Counted from the stretch's first letter, positions 1 through 8,570 are shown. The stretch is 64,000 nucleotides of DNA from Heyndrickxia oleronia (GCF_017809215.1 NZ_CP065424.1:3628001-3692000), one strand, 5' to 3'. Translations and numbers: made by a program. Notes: generated by a model not told the origin, from the sequence alone.

Positions 1-65
1 TTCGCCCTTAAGTGCTTAAAGCTAATGACTCCTACCCTATTTAGGGTAGGAGTCTAATTTTTTTT
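1..65 (+). promoter_or_regulatory. Fluoride riboswitch (crcB motif), 3' part, with its terminator platform
   Basis: The window opens inside what reads as the 3' half of a fluoride (crcB) riboswitch: TTCGCC, then GCTTAAAGCTAATGACTCC and TCCTACC. This closely follows my memory of the Bacillus cereus crcB aptamer, whose 3' strand is the same AATGACTCCTACC shared with a terminator. The CTCCTACC strand is reused as the 5' arm of the hairpin at 27-54. In the family, fluoride binding stabilises the aptamer and prevents the terminator, turning on fluoride exporters. The two crcB genes directly downstream fit this. The aptamer 5' strand (a GGCGATGGAG-type segment) lies outside the window, so the fold cannot be confirmed here. 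Confidence 0.82.
27..65 (+). terminator. Riboswitch-controlled intrinsic terminator
   Basis: GACTCCTACCCT pairs perfectly with AGGGTAGGAGTC around a short loop, followed by a T-rich run. Its 5' arm is also the 3' strand of the fluoride aptamer, the usual mutually exclusive arrangement. Confidence 0.85.
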
Positions 66-188
66 AGGCAAAAATCATTCCTTTTATCGTATAAACTGGA
101 ATGAATGATTTATACTACGATTTCAACACTCCCTTTTCAGTGAGTATAGAAAAAAAAGAAACAAACGAATAATCTTCGAGGTGAGCAA

Positions 189-599
189 ATGAGCTATTTA
201 TTTGTAGGAATTGGAGGGATAATTGGTTCCCTTTTACGTTATTATATTGGTTTAAGTTCCGTTATATGGTGGTCCTCCCCATTCCCTATTGCAACATTAG
301 TAATTAATTTAATTGGGTGTTTTGTCTTAGGTTGGTTTACAACCTATTTATCCAAATTAAAACTTTTTTCACCTGCCCTTTTAACTGGCTTTGGTACTGG
401 GCTGGTAGGATCGTTTACAACTTTTTCAACCTTTAGTGTCGAGTCCGTTCAATTAATACAAAACTCACTATGGGGGTTTGCTATTCTCTATGTCCTTAGT
501 AGTCTTTTCGGTGGATTATTTTTTTCATACTTCGGGTACCGTTTAGGAGACATATGTACAAAGAATCGATTACAAAGAGAAGGAGAAACATACAAATGA
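189..599 (+). CDS. crcB: Fluoride channel/exporter CrcB (FluC), first subunit
   Basis: A 136-residue protein with four hydrophobic segments, the normal size for CrcB/FluC fluoride channels, which let cytoplasmic fluoride leave through the membrane. Family signatures are visible: an N-terminal GGIIGSLLRYY segment, the INLIGCFVLGW segment with the conserved Asn and Gly, and the GSFTTFSTFS motif that carries the fluoride-coordinating Phe and Thr/Ser residues. A GAGGTGAG ribosome binding site precedes the ATG. The gene follows a fluoride riboswitch and overlaps the second crcB by ATGA. Paired genes like this in Bacillus are thought to form a mixed dual-topology dimer. Confidence 0.93.
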   Translation: MSYLFVGIGGIIGSLLRYYIGLSSVIWWSSPFPIATLVINLIGCFVLGWFTTYLSKLKLFSPALLTGFGTGLVGSFTTFSTFSVESVQLIQNSLWGFAILYVLSSLFGGLFFSYFGYRLGDICTKNRLQREGETYK

Positions 600-958
600 T
601 GGTGATTAACGCAATTGTGGTAGCATTTGGAGGCTTTTTTGGAGCCATTACCCGTTATTCGATCAGTCAGTGGATGAAAAAGAGAAAACCAACCTCATTC
701 CCGCTAGCAACATTTATTATTAATGTAATGGGATCATTTCTACTAGGTTTCATTTATGGAACAGAAACAGGTGGTCTCCCCCTCCTTTTATTAGGAACTG
801 GGTTTATGGGTGCTTTTACAACATTTTCAACCTTCAAGTTAGAAAATATTCAATTAATACTAAATAAAAAATGGAATACTCAAGTTATTTATTTAGTCCT
901 TAGCTATCTTTTAGGGATAAGCCTAGCCTTTTTGGGAGTAATCATTGGGAAAATGTAA
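596..958 (+). CDS. crcB: Fluoride channel/exporter CrcB (FluC), second subunit
   Basis: A paralog of the preceding gene with the same signatures: GGFFGAITRYS, INVMGSFLLGF and GAFTTFSTF. I placed the start at the ATG at 596, which overlaps the stop of the first gene as ATGA and has AAGGAGA upstream. The reading frame is open further 5', but that extension lies inside the first gene and adds only a basic stretch. The mature protein is about 120 residues with four membrane segments. Translational coupling and the shared riboswitch suggest the two halves are made together as one fluoride-responsive exporter. Confidence 0.92.
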   Translation: MMVINAIVVAFGGFFGAITRYSISQWMKKRKPTSFPLATFIINVMGSFLLGFIYGTETGGLPLLLLGTGFMGAFTTFSTFKLENIQLILNKKWNTQVIYLVLSYLLGISLAFLGVIIGKM

Positions 959-1107
959 TAAGCTAAAATTTCTCCATCATATTTTACGCTATTTAGGGCT
1001 GCTTAATAAAACTATGAGGTTACTATCTCTCGTTTTTTAGGAGCCTATTTTTTTTATAATATTACTGAATAAGTTTTGAGAGCCTAATCAATAATTAGAT
1101 CATTTTA

Positions 1108-1164
1108 GTCAACATATTGACTTTTATTTCAGAAATGGTATTCTTGTTTTGTAAACATGTTGAC
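1108..1164 (+). promoter_or_regulatory. marR promoter with two matching operators
   Basis: A -35 TTGACT (1117-1122) and -10 TATTCT (1139-1144) are separated by 16 bp. Two near-identical imperfect palindromes flank them: GTCAACATATTGAC (1108-1121), covering the -35, and GTAAACATGTTGAC (1151-1164), covering the expected transcription start. Their centres are 43 bp apart, about four helical turns. This is a typical self-repression layout for a MarR regulator. Confidence 0.7.
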
Positions 1165-1186
1165 TTTTTTTAGAAAGGAACCACAT

Positions 1187-1780
1187 ATGAATATCAATCT
1201 TTTACTAAAAGAACTGCATTTTATGCAGCAAAGTTATGCGACATTGTTTTCCGTTGTCAATAAAGTTCAATCTCACGGTGATGAATTTCTAGAGGATTTA
1301 ACTTCTCGACAGCATATGGCTCTTATCGCCATTGCACATTTGCCCCTTGAACGTACCACTCTAATGAATATTGCTAAAAAGCTGGGTACGACAAAACAGA
1401 ATGCAAACAAGTTAATTTCAAGTCTTTCAAAAAAAGGATACATAAAAACAGTTTCAAGCAAACTAGATAAGCGAGCGATTAATATCGAAATTACACCAGA
1501 AGGGAATAAAGTATTGGTTGCATGTTCGGAAAGATCCACGTATTTTTTAGCAGAACTATTTCATGATTTTACAACGGATGAAATAGAAACTTTTTGGAAA
1601 TTATTAAAAAAGCTCTATCACTTTGATGGAGAAGAGCATGATGGTTTTGAAGAAATAGCAACGATCGAAGTTCAGGAAGAGGATACCCAAATGATCGATC
1701 GTTTTCAAAAACAAGTATTGACTGAGTTCTCCAGACGTCGGAATCGGGATGGGAAAAATGATGAATTCAACTGTAAATAA
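1187..1780 (+). CDS. MarR-family transcriptional regulator
   Basis: A winged-helix regulator of about 197 residues. The HTH/wing segment is clear: LTSRQHMALIAIAHLP, then TTLMNIAKKLGTTKQNANKLIS and the wing DKRAINIEITPEGNKVL. The start is set at 1187, where GAAAGGA lies 7 bp upstream; an earlier in-frame ATG at 1157 lies inside an operator and has no ribosome binding site. The acidic C-terminal tail is longer than in minimal MarR proteins (about 140 residues). Two operator-like palindromes in its promoter imply self-repression. The ligand and other targets are unknown; the region downstream holds only a decayed membrane-protein frame. Confidence 0.88.
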   Translation: MNINLLLKELHFMQQSYATLFSVVNKVQSHGDEFLEDLTSRQHMALIAIAHLPLERTTLMNIAKKLGTTKQNANKLISSLSKKGYIKTVSSKLDKRAINIEITPEGNKVLVACSERSTYFLAELFHDFTTDEIETFWKLLKKLYHFDGEEHDGFEEIATIEVQEEDTQMIDRFQKQVLTEFSRRRNRDGKNDEFNCK

Positions 1781-2065
1781 TTTAATTGAGCAGAAAACGC
1801 TTGTTAAAAAAAAGATCAAAGAAAAATCCTATTACGTAAAACATTCAGTAAAGCATAGCATTCTATTTCTAAAGTAACTCAAAAGCTTCAAAGTAATAGG
1901 AAAACAAATCGGGCGGGAAATTATATTTCCATCCTTATTGCTCTATTTATCCTATATACAGCATGGGTCGCCTCTAGCCATTGGTTGTTTTGGCTAGGCA
2001 TTGCAAGTATTTTAAGTAATAGTTTATTGCTCTTTATCAATTTGATAAAACATTCGTCTTATTAA
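1758..2065 (+). pseudogene. Remnant of a small membrane-protein gene, probably frameshifted
   Basis: A short ORF starts with two ATGs at 1758, overlapping the end of marR, and ends after about 39 residues. In another frame a continuous stretch to 2065 encodes a basic segment and two hydrophobic helices (around ISILIALFILY and WLGIASILSN). The second frame has no start codon. The simplest reading is one small two-helix membrane protein, co-transcribed with marR, that has suffered a frameshift near 1850-1875. I do not recognise the family. Confidence 0.35.
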
Positions 2066-2084
2066 GAGTAATATTTTTCTCTTA

Positions 2085-2251
2085 GGCTCTTTACTCAAAC
2101 ATTGTTGCTATTTAAGTAAAATGATAACTAATAAATATCAACTGAGGATCGCTACACGTTTCATTTTACTAAGAAAAGAACTGCAATCTCCATAAGACAC
2201 ACTAGAATCCTTTATTGGGAATAAAAGCAATCAAACGATACGCAAACAGCC
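2085..2251 (+). mobile_element. MITE-like repeat, copy A (167 bp, internally deleted)
   Basis: Starts GGCTCTTTACTCAAAC and ends GCAAACAGCC. It shares the whole left half with the other copies but lacks most of the internal hairpin arm (CCGGCAG). Flanks carry TTCTCTTA at 2077-2084 and at 2253-2260, an 8-bp target duplication offset by one base. Confidence 0.8.
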
Positions 2252-2332
2252 CTTCTCTTAAGAATGTCGTGAATTAGTTATTATATCCTTTCATCTATTC
2301 GGGAATTATAGAAATATGGAGGGATATGAAAA

Positions 2333-3346
2333 ATGAGCGATAAAATAAATATTGTGAAGCTAACGAGTGCTGAAATTTCAGCTCTTTGGACAACATATAT
2401 GAACGATAGTGTAGCTAAATGTTTACTGACTCACTTTATAGAAACAAACACAGATCCGGAAATAGATTCAGTGCTTACAAACATTCAAAAGATTGTAAAT
2501 AAACATATGGACAGGATCGCTGAGCTCTTCCAAAAGGAAAATATTGTTATACCTGAGGCGTTTAAAGTTGAAAAACATGTAATTCCGAAAGCTCCTAAAT
2601 TATTTTCTGATGTTTTTTATATACAAAGTGCCTATCAAATGTGCCGGTTTGGGATTAGTTCTCACTCTACATTCTTCGCTAGCTCTGCAAGAGAAGATAT
2701 TCGTTTCATGTTCAAAGACTTTATCGATGATGCGTCTCAGCTATATAATGATACCGTCGATAAATTGCAGCAAAAAGGAATTTTTGTTCGAATGCCTTTT
2801 ATGACCTATCCTACCAAGATTGACTTTGTCAAAAAAGAAAACTTCTTGACAGGATGGCTTGGACGTAAGCGCTCCCTATTAAGTATCGAAGTCACTCATT
2901 TAATCACCAATGCCTATCAGAACGAAATTGGGTGAGCAATCACTATAGGCTTTTCTCAAGTAGCACAGGAACAAGTACTCCGAGAATATTTTAGTCGTGG
3001 CAAACAATTGAGCAAACACATCCTCAGTTCCATACGTGATGTTCTAGAAGAATGTGATATACCTTTCCCTAATATATGGGATCAAAGTGTAAATGGCTCA
3101 ACAACTGCCCCTTTTTCAGATCAGCTAATGCTTTATATAATCGGCATCCTTTCAAATCTTGGAATGATGACATATGGTGCTGGATTATCGGCTACAATGC
3201 GTAGGGATATAAGTGCGATGTATGGAAGTTTCATTACAAAAACTGGTGCTTACGGTGAAGATGGGATGGCATTAATGATAGAAAAGGGCTGGATGGAACA
3301 GCCTCCCCAATTTATTGATCATGAAAAATTAGCAAAAGGAAAATAA
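2333..3346 (+). pseudogene. DUF3231 family protein, split by an in-frame TGA
   Basis: Two consecutive blocks, 2333-2935 (200 residues) and the continuation to 3346, are in the same reading frame, separated only by TGA at 2933-2935. Together they make a protein of about 337 residues, the usual length of DUF3231, a two-repeat helical family in Bacillus related to ferritin-like spore coat proteins. The sequence runs straight through the stop: ITNAYQNEIG, stop, AITIGFSQVAQEQVLREYF. Both repeats retain the family pattern (CRFGISSHSTFFASSAREDIR and GAGLSATMRRDISAMY). A good ribosome binding site (GGAGGG) precedes the first ATG. Either a nonsense mutation, a readthrough site or a base-call error explains the stop; the function of the family is unknown. 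Confidence 0.8.
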
Positions 3347-3391
3347 AGTTGGATGAATTATAATTCACAGAGCTTTAATCTATACATTACA

Positions 3392-3440
3392 AATCCTCTA
3401 TTGGTAGAAAGTGATAACTTCTATTAATGGAGGATTTTTT
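3392..3440 (+). terminator. Intrinsic terminator after the DUF3231 gene
   Basis: AATCCTC...TAGAA pairs with TTCTA...GAGGATT and is followed by TTTTT. The rest of the 3347-3704 gap holds only the gabD promoter region. Confidence 0.7.
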
Positions 3441-3704
3441 CATGGTCGTTTCAAAAATAGATTGACTACTAATAAGTCGTTGCAATTTTGATTATGATTT
3501 TTTTCTCTTTCCTTCTTCTATTTTGTATCTATTTTTTTCTGTAGTTTCCTGAAAAACATCTTCTATATAATGGATATAAATGCAAATGGTTTTACTGAAT
3601 GGATACTTCCTTGTATCCTTATTTATAGAAAAGACTTCGAAAGAAATGAATCATATGTTTTTCTCGATAGGTAGTAGAAGTTTAACAGAATGGAGTGAAA
3701 AAGC

Positions 3705-5123
3705 ATGGAAAAACAGTTAATGTATTGCAATGGCGAATGGATAGGAAGCGATAACCCTGTATTAGAGGTTACTAATCCTGCTACAGGTGAGGTCATCGCA
3801 ACAGTGCCTTTTGGTGGAAAAAGAGAAGCACAGCTTGCCATTGACGCAGCAAATGATGCATTTCCTCACTGGGCTGCACTTTCAGCCTATGAACGTGGAG
3901 ATCTAATTCGAGCATGGTATGACCTCGTTAAGGAACATGAAATGGAGCTTGCAAGCATCATGACCGCTGAACAAGGAAAACCGTTAAAGGAAGCACTTGG
4001 AGAAATTCAATATGCAAATGGTTTTCTATCCTGGTACGCTGAAGAAGGAAAAAGAGTTTATGGGGAAATGATTCCTGCCACACAGCGAAACAAACGACTG
4101 TGGGTTCAAAAGCAACCAGTTGGTGTCGTTGCTGCTATTACCCCCTGGAATTTTCCAGCTGCCATGATTACACGTAAAGTGGGTCCAGCACTTGCTGCTG
4201 GCTGTACGGTTGTCGTCAAGCCTGCAGAGCAAACTCCGTTAACGGCTTTAAAGCTTGCTGAATTAGCTGAAAAGGCAGGAATCCCAAAAGGCGTTATTAA
4301 TGTTATTACAGGTGATCCGAAGGAAATTGGTGAAGTATGGCTACAGGATCCCAAGGTGAGAAAACTTACTTTTACTGGTTCAACAGAAGTAGGAAAACTG
4401 TTAATGCGCGGCTCAGCAAACACTGTTAAAAAAATTTCGCTTGAACTTGGTGGACATGCCCCTGTCATCATAACTAAAAATGCTGATATGAATAAAGCGG
4501 TTGACGGTGTAATTGCTGCTAAATTTCGTAATGCTGGACAAACATGTGTCTGTTCAAATCGAATCTATGTACACGAAGAAATTCTAGATGATTTTACAAC
4601 TAAATTTACTGCGAAGGTAAAAGAGCTACGGATTGGGAATGGAATGGATGAAGGAACAGAAATTGGTCCTTTAATTGATGAGGCAGCGATTTCTAAGGTA
4701 CAACAGCATGTATCGGATGCTGTACAGAAAGGGGCAAAGATTGAAACGGGTGGTAACTTAGAAAACGGATTATTCTACCAACCTACTGTCCTTTCAAATG
4801 TAAATGATGAAATGCTTTGTATGAGAGAGGAAACTTTTGGGCCACTTGCTCCTATTGCTTCCTACACAAGTGAAGAGGAAGTAATTAGACGAGCAAATGA
4901 TTCCATTTTCGGTCTGGCTGCTTACGTCTTTACTGAAAACATCTCAGAAGGCATCAGAATTGTCGAAGGTTTGGAATACGGTATCATCGGATTCAATGAT
5001 GGTCTCCCTTCCACCCCTCAAGCTCCTTTTGGTGGTTTCAAACAAAGTGGACTTGGGCGTGAAGGTGGTCACCACGGAATTGAGGAATATTTAGAAGTTA
5101 AATATGTTTCATTAGGATTTTAA
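3705..5123 (+). CDS. gabD: Succinate-semialdehyde dehydrogenase (aldehyde dehydrogenase family)
   Basis: A full-length 472-residue NAD(P)-dependent aldehyde dehydrogenase. The cofactor-binding block PWNFPAAMITRK, the KPAEQTP segment, FTGSTEVGK, the general-base Glu in LELGGHAP (about residue 247) and the nucleophilic Cys in NAGQTCVCSNR (about residue 280) are all present. The spacing and GQTCVCSNR sequence are those of GabD-type enzymes, which oxidise succinate semialdehyde to succinate in GABA breakdown. It is preceded by GGAGTG and stands alone; no gabT or gabR lies next to it. A related semialdehyde as substrate cannot be excluded. Confidence 0.88.
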   Translation: MEKQLMYCNGEWIGSDNPVLEVTNPATGEVIATVPFGGKREAQLAIDAANDAFPHWAALSAYERGDLIRAWYDLVKEHEMELASIMTAEQGKPLKEALGEIQYANGFLSWYAEEGKRVYGEMIPATQRNKRLWVQKQPVGVVAAITPWNFPAAMITRKVGPALAAGCTVVVKPAEQTPLTALKLAELAEKAGIPKGVINVITGDPKEIGEVWLQDPKVRKLTFTGSTEVGKLLMRGSANTVKKISLELGGHAPVIITKNADMNKAVDGVIAAKFRNAGQTCVCSNRIYVHEEILDDFTTKFTAKVKELRIGNGMDEGTEIGPLIDEAAISKVQQHVSDAVQKGAKIETGGNLENGLFYQPTVLSNVNDEMLCMREETFGPLAPIASYTSEEEVIRRANDSIFGLAAYVFTENISEGIRIVEGLEYGIIGFNDGLPSTPQAPFGGFKQSGLGREGGHHGIEEYLEVKYVSLGF

Positions 5124-5164
5124 TAGAATAATAGCCTTATTTATATGTCGGTCTTAATACTATT

Positions 5165-5208
5165 CATACACTCACCTCTTTTTTCCATATTTGTCGTGAG
5201 TGTATGAG
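5165..5208. repeat. Inverted repeat downstream of gabD
   Basis: TCATACACTCAC and GTGAGTGTATGA are perfect 12-bp arms around a 20-base loop, with partly matching outer arms (GTCTTAA / TTAAGAC). There is no T-run, so it is a weak terminator or a processing structure at best. Confidence 0.45.
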
Positions 5209-5234
5209 TTTAAGACTGCATTCCCACATTGTCT

Positions 5235-5584
5235 CTATAAAGTGAAATTTTTCAATATATTAATTTCATATCTCCCGTCGCTTTTTTTATTTTGAACTTC
5301 GACCAATATCGTCCCCATTGTACCTAATGGTGATTGATCGAGCCCTTCGAAGATTTCTTGTCTTTCTGTAATCCTTAATTTTTTATTATAATACTTCATA
5401 TATACTGTTTTTTTGCCATCCACTTTATTATACAATGCTGTCGAAACTCTTTCTCCACTTTTAATTTTTTTAAAGTAGGCTCCTTCGCATTATCACCATC
5501 AAATGTAATAGTTACATTCTCTAAGGTTTCAATGGTATTATTATCAACATATACAACAGGCAAGGTTTGCATCCCCATAAACAT
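5235..5584 (-). pseudogene. Hypothetical protein gene with a single-base frameshift
   Basis: Two overlapping minus-strand frames join into one protein of about 116 residues if one base is restored near 5485 (GCGAAGGAG read as GCGAAAGGAG). The fused sequence then runs FDGDNAK-GAYFKKIKSGERVSTALYN. The start at 5584 has AAAGGGGAG 7 bp upstream. The predicted product is soluble, beta-rich and has no motif I recognise. It may be a small pseudogene or a base-call error. Confidence 0.5.
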
Positions 5585-5706
5585 ATATATCTCCCCTTTA
5601 TTCACTTTTTTCTGTTAGTAAAAATATACGAGGAATTCGCATTGTATGTTTCACAATTTTGAAAAAAATAAAGCGCTACTGTGTTTCCTATCGAGTCATA
5701 ATTAAA

Positions 5707-5892
5707 GGCTCTTTTCTCAAATATTGTTGCTTTTTAAGTAAAGTTTTAACGAAGAATTGTCTGCTGATGACCACTACACCTTTCATTTCACTGAGAAAGG
5801 AGCTGCAAACTCTATAAAAATCGTTGATTCCTTTTAGGTGTAAAAGCCGGCAGTAGGGCTTTTACAAAAGCAACAACTACTCTAATACAGCC
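5707..5892 (+). mobile_element. MITE-like repeat, copy B (186 bp, full length)
   Basis: Ends are GGCTCTTTTCTCAAAT and ACAGCC. It is flanked by perfect 8-bp duplications TAATTAAA (5699-5706 and 5893-5900). It carries the internal hairpin GTAAAAGCC...GGGCTTTTAC. It fills the 5606-5939 intergenic gap, where nothing else is evident. Confidence 0.9.
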
Positions 5893-5939
5893 TAATTAAA
5901 ACAATAACTATCCATTACTATATAAAAGGATGGAAAATC

Positions 5940-6392
5940 ATGCCAATTATTAAGTATTCGATTTATATTGAAGCACCTATAACTATTTGTTTTGATTATG
6001 CTCGAAGTGTAGAAGTACATATGAAAACCACTAGAAAAACAAGTGAACGAGCAATTGGCGGTGTTACTACTGGTCTCTTGGAAAATGGAGATACAGTTGT
6101 ATGGGAAGCTATACATTTTGGAATTAAACAAACATTGACAGCTAAGATTATAGAAATGGACAAACCACATAAATTTATCGACATTATGGTAAAAGGAGCG
6201 TTCCACTCGTTTATTCATACACATGAGTTTGTTGAAGAAGGGAAAGGTACGATTATGATGGATACCTTTGACTATCAATCACCCTTTGGAATACTCGGAA
6301 GCATAGCTGATAGATTATTTTTAGAAAAATATATGCAGTGTTTCCTTGAAGATCGTGCAAAAGAATTAAAGAGAATTATAGAGAAAAAATGA
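5940..6392 (+). CDS. SRPBCC (START/Bet v1-like) family protein
   Basis: A 150-residue soluble protein with the typical start of SRPBCC ligand-binding folds (YSIYIEAPITICFDYARSVEVH), a central antiparallel sheet region and a long C-terminal helix (SIADRLFLEKYMQCFLEDRAKELKRIIE). Members bind or transform small hydrophobic molecules; no substrate can be inferred. A weak ribosome binding site (AAGGATGG) precedes the ATG. It stands alone between MITE copy B and a broken lipoprotein gene, and copy B now forms its upstream region. Confidence 0.78.
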   Translation: MPIIKYSIYIEAPITICFDYARSVEVHMKTTRKTSERAIGGVTTGLLENGDTVVWEAIHFGIKQTLTAKIIEMDKPHKFIDIMVKGAFHSFIHTHEFVEEGKGTIMMDTFDYQSPFGILGSIADRLFLEKYMQCFLEDRAKELKRIIEKK

Positions 6393-6430
6393 TTCAGATA
6401 TTTGAATCATTTAAAGGTAATAAATAAATC

Positions 6431-7050
6431 TTATCTTTTATCTGTGCCTAGATAATAAGGTCTTTGAAAGCCACTACACTCCGTCAAAATATATTGATCA
6501 TGATTATTCTCATCTTTCATCACTGATATTGATTTACAATGATGGTTTGTAATTGTATTTTCACCATACTTATCTCTTGTTGTATCTCTTTCCACTTCAA
6601 GAGATTCTCCATTGAAAGAAATATCACTGATGATAGGATCCCCTTCTGTAGTCTTTTCTCGAACATTGTTGATATTTAAGTAAGTTATTACTAATAAACA
6701 TCTAGTGAAGAATGCTATTCCCATCATTTCGTTGAGAAAAGAGTTCCAAGCTTCATCAAAACCGCTGAATACTTTATTAGGTGTAAAAGCCGGCAGTAGG
6801 GCTTTTACAAAATACCATTATAAGAAACAGCCTTTGTATAGGAAACTACCCTTATCTGATCTTCTTTCTCATTCCGTACATTCCGAATAAAATCTTTAAG
6901 TCTTGCTACATTTTCTATTCCTTTATATGAGCTTACTATATCTGTTGATTCAGGTACGAATGGATCTTTATGAGATGGTGATTTGGTACAACCAAAGAAT
7001 ACAAGGAAAACAAATAGGATAAGCATTAAATAAACCTTTTTATCACGCAT
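6431..7050 (-). pseudogene. DUF4362 family lipoprotein gene, interrupted by a MITE
   Basis: Read on the minus strand from 7050: a start MRDKK with AAGG upstream, a hydrophobic signal ending in FFGC (lipid-anchor cysteine), then DPFVPESTDIV and IRVVSYT. At that point MITE copy C begins and brings a stop. After the MITE the frame resumes TEGDPIISDISFNGE, then DTTRDKYGENTI, to a stop at 6431. Joined, the parts match my memory of the DUF4362 pattern (IRVVRYT-EGDPI, DxTRDKYG, CKxI), a small secreted Bacillus protein of unknown function. The N-terminal part now encodes a protein ending a few residues into the MITE. Confidence 0.8.
6651..6832 (+). mobile_element. MITE-like repeat, copy C, inside the DUF4362 gene
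   Basis: 182 bp from GTCTTTTCTCGAACATTG to AAACAGCC, including the internal GTAAAAGCC/GGGCTTTTAC hairpin. The left terminus has drifted (GTCT for GGCT). The flanks (TACAGAAG and TACAAA on the minus strand) look like a degraded target duplication. Confidence 0.8.
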
Positions 7051-7083
7051 AGAGAAATACCTTGAATTCAATTTGCCCATACC

Positions 7084-7644
7084 TTAACAACCTTGTGCAA
7101 TATGAATAATTTTTTGGGTGATAGAATGAACTTCCTCTGGGTTTTTAATGATAAATAAGTGTTCTGCTTCTCCCTCTATTGGATCCATTATGTCACTTCT
7201 ATTCGACTCCGCTTGTTGACGAGTAAGTACCTCTTCAAATGTAGAAGCACTCCTAAATATAGCTGTACTTCGCTGAGTGGTAGATACTCGCTCTTGAAGA
7301 ACATGATCTGGAATATCAAAATGAACGAGGATACGAATAAATCCCTTTTGCTGAAAGTAATGAAGCAAATCCAAGCGGCCTTTGCGGGAACGATTTGAAT
7401 TACAAATAATAAGATGATCATTTGTTTGATTTACCGCATAATCAACAATTGTTTGAGTAATAATGTATTTGATCGTATTCGGCCCTTTATTAGGTATTAA
7501 GCCCCTATAATACTTGTTGATGAATTCAGCATGATTATCTTGGTCAATGACAAGTGAATGAGGCAATTTTTGCTCTAAGTATTTAGCAAAAGTGGTTTTT
7601 CCGCTATGTGTTTTGCCTACTGTTATAATCACAAACCTTTTCAT
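7084..7644 (-). CDS. P-loop NTPase / small-molecule or polynucleotide kinase-like protein
   Basis: A 186-residue protein with a Walker A motif at residues 10-18 (GKTHSGKTT), a Walker B-like LIICNSN segment and an R-rich lid (QRSTAIFR). This is the AAA_33/zeta-like kinase fold, whose members phosphorylate small molecules, sugars or nucleic-acid ends. The substrate is unknown. The gene ends directly before the broken DUF4362 gene on the same strand and may once have been transcribed with it. Confidence 0.7.
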   Translation of the reverse strand: MKRFVIITVGKTHSGKTTFAKYLEQKLPHSLVIDQDNHAEFINKYYRGLIPNKGPNTIKYIITQTIVDYAVNQTNDHLIICNSNRSRKGRLDLLHYFQQKGFIRILVHFDIPDHVLQERVSTTQRSTAIFRSASTFEEVLTRQQAESNRSDIMDPIEGEAEHLFIIKNPEEVHSITQKIIHIAQGC

Positions 7645-7730
7645 ATACCTTCACTCCCCTTAAAGAAATTAATGCTGTCAATTGAAATATTTTCAACTAT
7701 AACTTCCATTTCGAACACTTAACGAGCAAC

Positions 7731-8216
7731 CTAGTTTATCCTCCTTTTCACCTTCATTCGATTGAATCGCTCAAAATAACTCATCAGTCCAATTCCTAAA
7801 AAAAAGAAACCAAGAGCTAAGAAAAGTTTAAACATCATTCGACCTCCAACGGTTGGTGAACTGGAAGTAAAATAACTAACTAAAACGCATGAGCCACCTA
7901 TAAAAGTCAAAAAATAAGCAAACCATTTTTTCCTTTGCTTCAATAAACGGTGTCCAATGATTATGAACAAATATAAACTAGTCAGCAGCATAATGATTGG
8001 GAAGGTAGGTTGAAATTTTATGGCATATACAAAATAATCTAAAGGAAGTATTTCGTTTGCATAACTAACTCCCCCCTTTACCAGCTGTGTAAAAGGTGTA
8101 GAGTACCTCCATTCCCAAGGGTTATCCATTATTTCGCTACCTTCATACCATGCGGCAATACTAGAGAATATAAATAAAGTACTTGCAATACCGATTTGAA
8201 CGATAAAAGAAACCAC
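7731..8216 (-). CDS. DUF4306 (YjdJ-like) membrane protein
   Basis: A 161-residue protein with four predicted membrane helices. The start is a GTG at 8216 with GGAGG 9 bp upstream. The N-terminal half (IAAWYEGSEIMDNPWEWRY, then STPF) matches the family typified by Bacillus subtilis YjdJ (DUF4306). Function is unknown. It is separate from the downstream kinase gene by about 85 bp and has no clear partner. Confidence 0.8.
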   Translation of the reverse strand: MVSFIVQIGIASTLFIFSSIAAWYEGSEIMDNPWEWRYSTPFTQLVKGGVSYANEILPLDYFVYAIKFQPTFPIIMLLTSLYLFIIIGHRLLKQRKKWFAYFLTFIGGSCVLVSYFTSSSPTVGGRMMFKLFLALGFFFLGIGLMSYFERFNRMKVKRRIN

Positions 8217-8570
8217 TTTTACTTACCTCCATTCACTATGTAAATCGTTCTTAAATTATATCATTCCATTGTATGTTATTTGAATAATTTACTTCATTTT
8301 CCACTTTGTTGATAATTATTCATTAACACCTTACTAATTAGCAATAAAATTTATTTTCACTAAGCTTGACAAAGGTAGCCTGAGTTAAGTATCAGCTTAC
8401 TAATAGTCCCTTCCATCAAGTAATTGCCATACCCTTATTCATTATTTCATTCTCCTTTCTACATACTGAGACGTAAAATAGAAAAATAAGTCGCAAAAAA
8501 AGTAGAATTTAATTTCTACCTAATTTTTTAAAGTAATTTGTCAGTTTACAAATTTTAAAACACAGTTTTA
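8217..8570. other. Intergenic region, nothing evident
   Basis: About 350 AT-rich bases between two minus-strand genes. It must hold the promoter of the DUF4306 gene on the right and the 3' end of the 8571 gene lies at its other edge. I see no repeat, hairpin or gene. Confidence 0.4.

Noticed and set aside
1273..1539. Minus-strand ORF inside marR
   Set aside because: Antisense shadow of the MarR gene with no ribosome binding site or recognisable product.
2933..2935. TGA as a selenocysteine codon in the DUF3231 gene
   Set aside because: The family is not a known selenoprotein, relatives appear to have Lys there, and no suitable hairpin follows the codon.
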